Below are positions 58,401-64,000 of a DNA stretch of 64,000 bases, piece by piece; position 1 is the first letter of the stretch, and each line of letters opens with the position of its first letter. The stretch comes from JACRLV01 sp045863555 (GTDB lineage Bacteria; Planctomycetota; Phycisphaerae; UBA1845; Fen-1342): positions 124,001-188,000 of the forward strand of contig BTUU01000008.1 of assembly GCA_045863555.1 (NCBI GenBank). The letters run 5' to 3'. Below the pieces are notes generated by a model that searched no databases, was not told the DNA's origin, and saw nothing but the letters and a program-made list of their open reading frames with translations. The translations under genes were made by a program, and so were the position numbers.

Positions 58401-60106
58401 ACCGCGAAAACCTCCGCCGGCAGCAGGAACTGCTCGACAAGGTGGCGGACCTCGACATCCCGCACAATCCGCTCGACGCACTGGTCGGACACTTCGGCGT
58501 CGGCCAGGTGGCCGAGATCAGTGGGCGAACCCATCGCTGGGAACGCGGCAAATATGTCCGCCGCAAACTGCAGGGCGTGCCGCGGCGGCAGCTCAACGAA
58601 TACGAAACACGCCTGTTTCAACGCGGGCACAAGCGCGTGGCCGTAATCTCCGGCGCCGGTTCCACCGGAATCAGTGTTCATGCCGACTTGATGGCCGGCA
58701 ATCAACAGCGGCGCGTCTTCTACGCCTTCCAGCTCTCGTGGTCAGCCGACCAGCAGATGCAGGCGTTCGGCCGTGTGCATCGCTCCAATCAGACCTCGGC
58801 ACCCATCATTCGGTTGGTGCTGCTCGACCTGGCCGGTCAGAAGCGGCTGGTCAATGCAGTCTCGAAGCGGCTTGCGGCACTCGGGGCGCTCACCAAGGGT
58901 GAACGGCACTCGTTGTCGAGCGATCTCTTCCGACCGGAGGACGTGACCGACGAATACGGCAAGGCGGCGCTCACGCGGCTGTATCGCGAGATCGAATTGA
59001 ATCGGCACGTCGAAGCGGGCATCGGCATACGCGACCTCGACCGCATGGGCGTTCTGAACAAGGAAAAGACCGCCGTCCGTGATAATTACGCGCGCAACGT
59101 GGAGCAGTTCCTCAACCGCATCATGGTGCTGCCCGTCGAGAAGCAGAACCGCATTTTCGAGCTGTTCTTCGATCGCTATCGGCAGGCCGTTGACGCCGCC
59201 AAGCGGGCGGGGGCGTTCGACTTTGGGGTCGAGGAGCTGCGAGCACGCAATCTGCGTGCGGTCGCTGAGGCACAGGTGCTCTACACACACGCAGCCTCCG
59301 GGGCGCGGACCTTGCTGCACGAACTGGAGGGTGAAGTCGATGTCGAACGAATGTCATTTGCCCTCGCGCTCGGGTCGCACGCGGATGAGGGCTTTTATCG
59401 CAACCGGCGCAGCGGGCGAGTCTATGCGGTGGCGTCGCATTTGGAGACGCGCCCGAATGAGATACTGCTCACGACCGTAAACGGCTCGCGGCGCTCCTTG
59501 GACCGGCCCGAACTTGGGCAGAAGTACGAGCCGGTCGAGTGTGAAGATGCACGCGCGTGGTGGGAGCGGGCATACGCGGAGACGCCGGCGACGGAAGCGC
59601 GCCGGTTCCACATTCTCAGCGGGGCCATCTTCCCGATATACGACAAGATCATGGGCGCCTCCGGTATCCAGAGCATGAAGATTGCCCGCGCAGTGCTGGC
59701 CGACGGCCGTGCGCTGGTTGGCCTGAATCTCGGTCCGGCTGATGTTCCCAACGTCAAACAGCGCCTGGGCATCGGAACACCCCTCGCGGAGACGTCGCCT
59801 GCGGAGTTGCTCCATCTGCTCGAAGGCGGCAGCGTGATCGAACTTGATAACGGCTGGCTGCTGAAACGGTCGCGACTGGCTGGCGACGATATCGTCGAAC
59901 TGGTGCTGAACGGCGTCGCCGCCAACAGGAACGAGCTGGAGGGCTACGGATTGAGCGAGGAGATTGTCCAGTTCAAGCGGCGCTGGTTCGTTGTTGTGGA
60001 GGATGCAGAGCGTGGGCTCACGATATTGCTCAAGCGCCACCAGCCGATACGGGACGTTTCTGTGCGGGAACCGACTGGTGCCGACAACGACCCGATCGAC
60101 GATTAG
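55499..60106 (+). CDS. N6-methyltransferase fused to strawberry notch-type SF2 helicase
   Basis: The frame encodes 1535 residues from ATG 55499 (GGAGAAG upstream). Residues about 130-360 are an adenine methyltransferase (VLEPSAGTGNIAVLA; VVMNPPFSA). From about 480 it is a strawberry notch helicase: HWNGDGTGIGKGREIYAFMY (Walker A), VIAFDEAHLMKN (DEAH), FSATGAT and SGAGSTGISVHADL, WSADQQMQAFGRVHRSNQTS. Such proteins travel on mobile elements and are thought to modify DNA or counter host restriction. Residues ~365-475 are low-complexity Gly/Ala/Arg, and another frame there encodes a better-looking gene; the helicase may have its own start at ATG 56924. Confidence 0.85.
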   Translation: MAKSEQLQFNWSIHAPAQALVDVAETGVVSKEAGAGNESDVDAARRRGPDRSRPTPGMVLLARCIAATLEHEPNTRIDNRLLNSVARRSLGGAAGHARDMYDAAEAGMNIRIARAGLDLVDVAGSIGVLLALQERMPREVRRNAIQVELQQFSTPPAEAILVASAAALCSGMRVLEPSAGTGNIAVLARLAGACVDTNEIDGRRRALLELQGFTPTAFDAERLDNLLPADRFYDAVVMNPPFSATGGRVNGHSTAFGARHVEQALLRLKPGGRLVAIVGRGMALDRPKFRAWWAEIEARFRVRANIGIDGNAYSKFGTTFDHQIIVIDNDGSTDDEASIVTAAGLSLHQAWDHLKQFAEEDVYGRIRKLNSVEGGRGAGFDGSRSTSARLRSNLIADLSPAGGGNGRLPGGAGGIRDGGRLDALESTGRDPTAPRSSGDNGDAGVGATDPAERDHEDAGMGGEAGAQHAGPPGVEMTIGKQERGPPLPLHVEDGSVYAVYRVQKALVVDAESHPASVVESVAMASVEPPDPTYQLQLPVDVVREGRISDIQIEDVIYAGQATESLLPNGSRRGHWNGDGTGIGKGREIYAFMYEQYERGRTKHVHVSASHQLVADAERDRSAVGLPLPIIHQARFKTADRVTTPEGVFFTTYTMLSMDFDGDRQRFKQLTEWLGPDFEGVIAFDEAHLMKNAAATPHGGKATVDEGTLRGNMGITLQRLFPRARVRYFSATGATEARHMAPYERLGLWGEGAPFPDFAAFLVAMERGGVAAMEMLCRDLKSVGTYLSRTISYGPTRWPDGTIVPESAVEYEPLVHGMTADERRQYDQIADLWAELLTAFERGEQTACQKRNAHRYAQFYAAQQRFFLQLMLAYALPDVLPAIERDLAAERSVVLSLFNTGEAQADRKVRDARAQGVELSELDATPREMIVQLIETQFPIYQYREQTDPATGNVVSVRVEDAAGNPEINRENLRRQQELLDKVADLDIPHNPLDALVGHFGVGQVAEISGRTHRWERGKYVRRKLQGVPRRQLNEYETRLFQRGHKRVAVISGAGSTGISVHADLMAGNQQRRVFYAFQLSWSADQQMQAFGRVHRSNQTSAPIIRLVLLDLAGQKRLVNAVSKRLAALGALTKGERHSLSSDLFRPEDVTDEYGKAALTRLYREIELNRHVEAGIGIRDLDRMGVLNKEKTAVRDNYARNVEQFLNRIMVLPVEKQNRIFELFFDRYRQAVDAAKRAGAFDFGVEELRARNLRAVAEAQVLYTHAASGARTLLHELEGEVDVERMSFALALGSHADEGFYRNRRSGRVYAVASHLETRPNEILLTTVNGSRRSLDRPELGQKYEPVECEDARAWWERAYAETPATEARRFHILSGAIFPIYDKIMGASGIQSMKIARAVLADGRALVGLNLGPADVPNVKQRLGIGTPLAETSPAELLHLLEGGSVIELDNGWLLKRSRLAGDDIVELVLNGVAANRNELEGYGLSEEIVQFKRRWFVVVEDAERGLTILLKRHQPIRDVSVREPTGADNDPIDD
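56586..56927 (+). CDS. Gene nested in the methyltransferase-helicase linker
   Basis: This 113-residue frame has a strong ribosome site (AGAGGAGG, 56572-56579) before ATG 56586. Its product has normal protein composition (ALVSMAREAPPRDCDPILLL, ISRLLEEGTDDCPAEPGEFV, VDDWMLWNRLVATR) whereas the long frame over the same bases is low-complexity. Its stop TGA overlaps ATG 56924 of the helicase frame as ATGA. This fits three consecutive coupled genes of which the first and last happen to share an open frame. No family recognised. Confidence 0.65.
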   Translation: MGEYANSIRSRAVAALVSMAREAPPRDCDPILLLISRLLEEGTDDCPAEPGEFVTVDDWMLWNRLVATRPRLVRAAITATLEWERPILPRETMKMQVWGARLVLSTLDRLALR

Positions 60107-60167
60107 GGTCGGTCTACTGCCGCCACATGATTGTGTCAGAGCAATCGATCACGCTCCACGCGCTGAG

Positions 60168-60947
60168 TCATTCGAGCCAGATCATGGCGATAACTGCGCC
60201 CGTATTTCCGAGCGGGATAATCGCCTCCATCGCGTCCTCAGCATAATCGGGAAACTTGCTGGCCCACTCGCACATGCCTACGCATTGCGTTTCCGCTTCT
60301 GGGATCTTCCCTTCGAAGAATCGCCCAGCAAGTGTTCGGGGCGACACGGCCGTACCGCCGTCGATCCATAATGGACCCTCGATGTCCTTGCTGCATCTCC
60401 ACCACTTGATCCTGCCCTTCTCACACATGACAAAGACGCAGTGCTCTTTGCACAACTCAACGAAACGCACGGCCGCGGCGGTACGTGTGACCAAAAACCG
60501 GTTCGCTAGCCCGTTTATCACATCGGGGTTCGGCGCATTTCCTGCGATTGCAGGCCGATAGAGATCCTCGGGCATTAGCAACTCCGCTGCGAACCAGTTT
60601 GCCTCCGCTTCGGGCTCGCTTTCCTTGTAGCGGGCGAGCATATCCTCCTTCGTGCAGGCCAATAACTGCGAAATAGCCGCATGAAGGCGCCAATGCCCCA
60701 GTTCGTGCGCGATAGCAAATCGCTTGCGCCCGTGCTGTCGGATCTCGCGGTTCACGCGGATGATGCCTCTGTCGGCCCTGCGAACAAGCCGAGCGTCAGC
60801 CGAGTCGAGCGGGCCTTCCATGACGGCAACTCCAAGGGCCCACGCAACGTCCTCCAGAACAAGTTCCTCGGGCGAGCGGAAACCGTACTGCCGCCAGAGC
60901 TTGGCTGCATCGCCGGCAGCAAACGCTCTCCGGACCTCAGGGCTCAT
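60168..60947 (-). CDS. ImmA/IrrE-type metallopeptidase, second copy
   Basis: This 259-residue protein has FAIAHELGHWRLH (HExxH, near 100-112) and EPEAEANWFAAELLMP, the IrrE/ImmA zinc-site pattern. ATG 60947 overlaps the stop of the 142-residue gene upstream by 11 nt; the frame extends further upstream but only by overlap. It ends the three-gene minus-strand unit with a sigma-like regulator, and may cleave a repressor for the neighbouring ubiquitin-like operon or for the element. Confidence 0.85.
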   Translation of the reverse strand: MSPEVRRAFAAGDAAKLWRQYGFRSPEELVLEDVAWALGVAVMEGPLDSADARLVRRADRGIIRVNREIRQHGRKRFAIAHELGHWRLHAAISQLLACTKEDMLARYKESEPEAEANWFAAELLMPEDLYRPAIAGNAPNPDVINGLANRFLVTRTAAAVRFVELCKEHCVFVMCEKGRIKWWRCSKDIEGPLWIDGGTAVSPRTLAGRFFEGKIPEAETQCVGMCEWASKFPDYAEDAMEAIIPLGNTGAVIAMIWLE

Positions 60948-61365
60948 CGACGCCGCCTCCGCGGTCCAGTTCCTCAAGTCGCGCCAAATCTTCCAGCAAA
61001 CTCTCGACGTCAGCGTCGGTGGCAACCTTCTCAAGTTTCCGAAGATAGACCGCTCGCTGTGCGGCCGGCACGCGCGCCGCAATCAGGCTCTCGAGGCGAT
61101 CGCGGGCGTTGTCAATTTGGCCCAATACAGTGCCGGCTAATCGCCGGATAGCTGAAGGACGCTCGGCCCTTGCTCGTGCAAGGGTTTCCCGGGCACGTCG
61201 GGTTTCCAGCGCCTGATTGACGCGAGCAAGCGCCGGTCTGATGTCGATACCGGCACGTCGCAATTCCGCGTCAACCTCGCTTATGGACATCTGCTCGACA
61301 TCGGGTGTTACGAAGTCGAAAAAGCGGTCCCACACGCGGTCGTCGAACTGGTCGAGTTTTTTCAT
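60937..61365 (-). CDS. Small helical hypothetical protein
   Basis: This 142-residue protein is largely helical and charged (VDAELRRAGIDIRPALARVN; RLAGTVLGQIDNARDRLESL; YLRKLEKVATDADVESLLED). No family recognised. It overlaps its neighbours on both sides (4 nt with the upstream gene, 11 nt with the peptidase), so the three are translated as a unit. A regulator or antidote role alongside the peptidase is a guess. Confidence 0.65.
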   Translation of the reverse strand: MKKLDQFDDRVWDRFFDFVTPDVEQMSISEVDAELRRAGIDIRPALARVNQALETRRARETLARARAERPSAIRRLAGTVLGQIDNARDRLESLIAARVPAAQRAVYLRKLEKVATDADVESLLEDLARLEELDRGGGVDEP

Positions 61366-61997
61366 GTGGTGCCTTTCGACACTGAGACCTTCAACGGTGC
61401 CAGTGCCCTTGCCAGCCTCTTCTTCAAGTTCGTGATCTCGTCCTCCGTAACTTCGAGATACTCGGCAAGCTCCTTCCGGCCGACGATTTCGGCTTCAAGA
61501 CACTCAAATAACGCGGTCAATCGCGGTTCCTTCTCCAAAATCTTTAGCGCCTGTGCGCGAAACCGGCGGGCCGCCTCGGCATCGGCGACAATTCGAGCAG
61601 GCTGTTCGGCGACAAACGTCGTCGGATGCCACCTATCGGATGGCGCATCGTCAGCGGCTTCCGGCTCGGCTCGCATCACCCGGTTTTCGGGCCTTTCGAC
61701 GGCATGGCTGATCATGCTGTCGACCACCGACTTGAGAAAGGGCAGCATCTCCTCCGCCGTTTCGGCCGAACAGGCGCGGTCTCCCTCAATCACCGAAACG
61801 ATGGCCTCGGTGGCGATTGAGTCGGGTCCGTGGCCGCCGGGAAGGAGCTGGTTAGACCCGCCGCGCAGGCCCCGCCAGCGGAGCTTCCGCGCCTTCCAGT
61901 CGGCGTAGAGGGTAAGCCGCTTTAGCAGCTCTTCCCATTCGGCCACTGTCAAAGTGGGCAATCCAGCCAATAGACCACTCCTCGAGCTGCCCGCCAT
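61362..61997 (-). CDS. Sigma-like or sigma-interacting regulator
   Basis: This 211-residue protein (ATG 61997, MAGSSRSGLL) has a helical N-terminus (LTVAEWEELLKRLTLYADWK) and a C-terminal region with an HTH typical of sigma region 4 (RLTALFECLEAEIVGRKELA; EYLEVTEDEITNLKKRLARA). ECF-like sigma families include such C-terminal domains. It heads the minus-strand unit and is divergent from the ubiquitin-like operon, which it may control through the inverted repeats at 62026-62093. Confidence 0.65.
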   Translation of the reverse strand: MAGSSRSGLLAGLPTLTVAEWEELLKRLTLYADWKARKLRWRGLRGGSNQLLPGGHGPDSIATEAIVSVIEGDRACSAETAEEMLPFLKSVVDSMISHAVERPENRVMRAEPEAADDAPSDRWHPTTFVAEQPARIVADAEAARRFRAQALKILEKEPRLTALFECLEAEIVGRKELAEYLEVTEDEITNLKKRLARALAPLKVSVSKGTT

Positions 61998-62025
61998 GCC
62001 CGATACGGCCACTAACTGCCTATAT

Positions 62026-62093
62026 GGTACTGCCGCCTCTTTGCAATTTTTTTCCACGGGCGCGGCAAATTCGTTTGAGCTGTCGGCAGTACC
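62026..62093. promoter_or_regulatory. Inverted repeats in the divergent promoter region
   Basis: GGTACTGCCG (62026-62035) and CGGCAGTACC (62084-62093) are perfect 10-bp inverted repeats 48 bp apart. Each adjoins a TATA-like stretch (TATAT at 62021-62025; CTATAG at 62095-62100) that could be the -10 of one of the two divergent units. This is a candidate pair of operators for control of both. A clear -35 is not visible. Confidence 0.5.
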
Positions 62094-62177
62094 GCTATAG
62101 GCCGGTCTCTCGGGAGGTCGCGCGGGGGTGTTCCCGACGCGACAAGCCCAAAGAAGGCCCGATTTGGAGATTCTCTT

Positions 62178-62852
62178 ATGCACACGGAAACCGAGCAAGC
62201 CGAGAGCTGCGGTTGCCATGTTGACGAAGTGCACGACAACCGGCGCTTCTGCGTCAACACGGAGGGCACCGAGCATTCCTGGCCGCGGCCTACGATCACG
62301 ACCGAGGAGATCGCAAAGCTGGGCGGGTGGGATCCCGCCCAAGGCGTGATCGAAGTTCACGAGGACAACACGGAGCAAACGCTGCAGCCCGGCGAAGTCG
62401 TCCATCTCCGGCCCGGGCGGGCGTTTTGCCGCCGCGTGCGCTGGAAGCGCGGATTCACGCGGGCCGATCGCATCACCGCGGAGCTGGATCTGCTCCGGCG
62501 CGTGTTCCCCAACGTGGAGTTCAAAGACGGCTGGGTCCGCATCCCCGGCATCGCTCTCCCCTCAGGTTGGAACCGGACGGAGACTGACGTCGCCTTCGTG
62601 ATCTCAGACGCCTTCCCCGGGGCGCCGCCCACGGGCATGTTTGTGCAAACCGGGTTGCGGTTTAACGGCAACATGCCGCAGAGCTACACCGAACCCGCTG
62701 GGACGCAGCCGCCATTTCCTGGTGCCTGGGGTTCTTTCTCCTGGACGATCGCGGAGGCCAACGACTGGCGCCCAGGCGTAAGCGTCGAGAAGGGTGTAAA
62801 CCTGCTCCAGTGGGTTCGCGGCTTCAGCCAGCGCTTCGCCGAGGGCATCTGA
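62178..62852 (+). CDS. Ubiquitin-like domain fused to prokaryotic E2 family E domain
   Basis: This 224-residue protein has an N-terminal beta-grasp Multi_ubiq-like domain (RFCVNTEGTEHSW, TITTEEIAKLGG, PGEVVHLRPGRAF at 23-86) and a C-terminal E2-fold domain (RITAELDLLRRVFPNVEFKD; GIALPSGW; VAFVISDAFPGAPPTGMFVQ; DWRPGVSVEKGVNLLQWV). These fold combinations belong to bacterial ubiquitin-like conjugation operons tied to antiviral defence. All Cys residues lie at or before about residue 86, so no canonical E2 catalytic Cys is visible. GGAG precedes ATG 62178 by 8 nt. It abuts the JAB gene (TGAATG). Confidence 0.8.
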   Translation: MHTETEQAESCGCHVDEVHDNRRFCVNTEGTEHSWPRPTITTEEIAKLGGWDPAQGVIEVHEDNTEQTLQPGEVVHLRPGRAFCRRVRWKRGFTRADRITAELDLLRRVFPNVEFKDGWVRIPGIALPSGWNRTETDVAFVISDAFPGAPPTGMFVQTGLRFNGNMPQSYTEPAGTQPPFPGAWGSFSWTIAEANDWRPGVSVEKGVNLLQWVRGFSQRFAEGI

Positions 62853-63395
62853 ATGCAGCCCTTGACGATCCACATGTCGTCGGCGCTACTCAGCCGCATC
62901 CGGCGACACGTTCTGCCAGCAGGCGGCCTGTGTGAGGAAGCTGCCTTCCTTTTTTCCAAAGCCCGGGTGACCGAGGATGGGTGCGTGCTCGACGTTATCG
63001 ACGGCCAGCTCATCCCGCCCGATGGCTTTGCCAGCCGGTCGCGCTTCTATCTCGAGTTGACCGACGGGACACGCGCGGCGGTCATCAAGCGAGCGCACGA
63101 TCTCGGTGCGGGCCTGGTCGAATGCCACTCGCATCCAACCCAGCGCGGCGCGTGTTTTTCCTGGAGTGACCTCCACGGGTTCGATGAGTTCGTTCCACAT
63201 GTCATTTGGAGGTTGAAGGGGTTGCCGTACGCTGCCATCGTAATGGCTCCGGATTCGCTTGACGGCGTTGTCTGGCGAGCGGTAGGCGCGGGTCACGAAC
63301 CGCTCCACGAAATCGTAACTGAGCATGGGACGATGCGCGCAACGGGCCTGACCCATGCGAACTGGAGCGAGATCTATGAACGACAGCCGCTTTGA
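62853..63395 (+). CDS. JAB/JAMM metallopeptidase
   Basis: This 180-residue protein has the JAMM motif: His92, His94, Ser103 and Asp106 in CHSHPTQRGACFSWSDLHGF, and Glu28/29 as the general base (LCEEAAF). In this operon type it processes or removes ubiquitin-like tags. It starts directly after the E2 fusion stop and its end overlaps the E1 gene start by 20 nt. Confidence 0.9.
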   Translation: MQPLTIHMSSALLSRIRRHVLPAGGLCEEAAFLFSKARVTEDGCVLDVIDGQLIPPDGFASRSRFYLELTDGTRAAVIKRAHDLGAGLVECHSHPTQRGACFSWSDLHGFDEFVPHVIWRLKGLPYAAIVMAPDSLDGVVWRAVGAGHEPLHEIVTEHGTMRATGLTHANWSEIYERQPL

Positions 63396-64000
63396 ACGAC
63401 AGTTACCGCTGTTTGGCGAGGCCGGGCAGCGGAAGCTCCGTGCGGCGCGCGTGACCGTCATCGGCGCCGGTGGCACGGGGAGCCTTGTGATTCCCGAACT
63501 TGCGCTGCTGGGCGTCGGATGGCTGACCATCGTCGAGCATGACGATATCGAGCAGAGCAATCGGAATCGACACTTCTGCGCCCGTCATTACGATCCGGTC
63601 CCGGGGACGCACAAGGCCGACATTGCTCGCCGAATGGTCCTGGAGTACGACCCCACGATCCAAGTCGCCGTCGTGCCATCGAGTTTGCTCACACGCCAGG
63701 GATTCGAAGCCGTGAAGTCCGCAGACTACGTGTTTGGCTGCGTGGACCTCGAAGGCGTGCGCCTAGTTCTGACCGAGTTGTGCGCCGCATATGCCAAGCC
63801 TTACATCGACGTATCGAGCGGCGTGGAACCTGGCAACCCTCCGCTCTACGGGGGCCGCGTGTGCAGCGCGATCGGCGGCAATGGATGCCTTGTTTGCTTG
63901 GGCGAGCTCGACGTTCTGGAGGCCTCGCGCGATCTGGAAGCGCCGGAGGAGCAGTGCAATCGTGAGGCGATTTACGGTGTGGACAAGAGCCTGCTTAGGC
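63376..64000 (+). CDS. E1-like ThiF-family adenylyltransferase, C-terminus beyond window
   Basis: 208 codons lie inside the window. After an N-terminal ERQLPLFGEAGQRKLRAA, the Rossmann motif VIGAGGTGS appears near residue 30, with ELALLGVGWLTIVEHDDIEQ, NRNRHFCARHYD, and FGCVDLEGVR, as in E1/ThiF/MoeB enzymes that adenylate the C-terminus of ubiquitin-like proteins. A GGNGCLVCLGELD segment could hold a catalytic Cys or zinc ligand. GGAG precedes ATG 63376 by 8 nt. It completes the Ubl-E2, JAB, E1 set. Confidence 0.9.
   Translation, partial: MNDSRFERQLPLFGEAGQRKLRAARVTVIGAGGTGSLVIPELALLGVGWLTIVEHDDIEQSNRNRHFCARHYDPVPGTHKADIARRMVLEYDPTIQVAVVPSSLLTRQGFEAVKSADYVFGCVDLEGVRLVLTELCAAYAKPYIDVSSGVEPGNPPLYGGRVCSAIGGNGCLVCLGELDVLEASRDLEAPEEQCNREAIYGVDKSLLR

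Larger units (their letters stand above)
33886..64000. mobile_element. Island 2, left end at shared att site, right end not seen
   Basis: Integrase B, an excisionase-like gene and an ImmA/ImmR pair begin at the att repeat and read towards it, as at the end of an ICE-type element. The defence operon and RNA module to the right are natural cargo. No third copy of the att repeat occurs to 64000, so the right boundary is unknown and some of the right-hand genes may not belong to the island. Confidence 0.5.

Noticed and set aside
1..64000. CRISPR arrays, rRNA genes, insertion sequences with transposases
   Set aside because: No regularly spaced repeats, rRNA-like sequence or DDE/HUH transposase motifs were found by reading both strands.

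Overview
The window is GC-rich (about 60%) and almost wholly accessory DNA: recombinases, mobilization and partition genes, restriction-modification enzymes, two Argonaute genes and a ubiquitin-like conjugation operon, with no housekeeping genes. A DUF1580 gene, a family I know mainly from planctomycetes, together with the strawberry-notch helicase and small conserved genes of the same flavour, suggests a member of the Planctomycetota. That is an inference from gene content, not a measured taxonomy.

Layout. (1) 1-2989, minus strand: an autoregulated leaderless operon of an XRE repressor, a Cas4/AddB-like Fe-S nuclease and a long prokaryotic Argonaute that runs off the left edge. (2) 3214-33927: a 30.7-kb island bounded by identical 42-bp direct repeats, each the 3' half of a tRNA-Gly(CCC)-like gene. 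It carries a tyrosine integrase, a MobF relaxase and its coupling protein, a vWA protein, ArdC behind a ribosome-site-sequestering leader, a Cas4-like/DUF2779 protein, a second recombinase, a four-gene restriction cassette (helicase-nuclease, P-loop ATPase-nuclease, DNA methyltransferase, Z1 ATPase), a large noncoding RNA with its partner protein, ParA/ParB with a repeat array, and a replication-initiator-like protein. (3) From 33886 rightwards: a second island using the same attachment sequence. It starts with integrase, excisionase-like, ImmA and ImmR-like genes on one strand, followed by a second copy of the large RNA and partner protein.

(4) 39602-55303, minus strand: a long defence-type operon (HTH, helicase-nuclease, GmrSD-like DUF262 protein, reverse transcriptase, methyltransferase, AlbA_2/GHKL/Argonaute, RelE-UvrD helicase). 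The Argonaute keeps its guide-5'-end pocket but has lost its catalytic residues, and an in-frame TGA splits it from its AlbA_2 domain. (5) 55499-60106: a giant methyltransferase-strawberry notch helicase with a second gene apparently nested in its linker. (6) 60168-61997: a metallopeptidase, a small protein and a sigma-like regulator, divergent from (7) 62178-64000: an operon of ubiquitin-like/E2 fusion, JAB peptidase and E1, cut by the right edge.

The strongest candidate for an undescribed system is the pair of roughly 1-kb structured RNAs (29.1-30.15 kb and 37.15-38.3 kb). Each lies upstream, on the same strand, of a homologous ~200-residue protein, and they share sequence blocks plus a hairpin with compensatory stem changes. 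The second is the operon in which a reverse transcriptase, a DUF262 nuclease and a dead Argonaute share one transcription unit with a restriction-modification pair.
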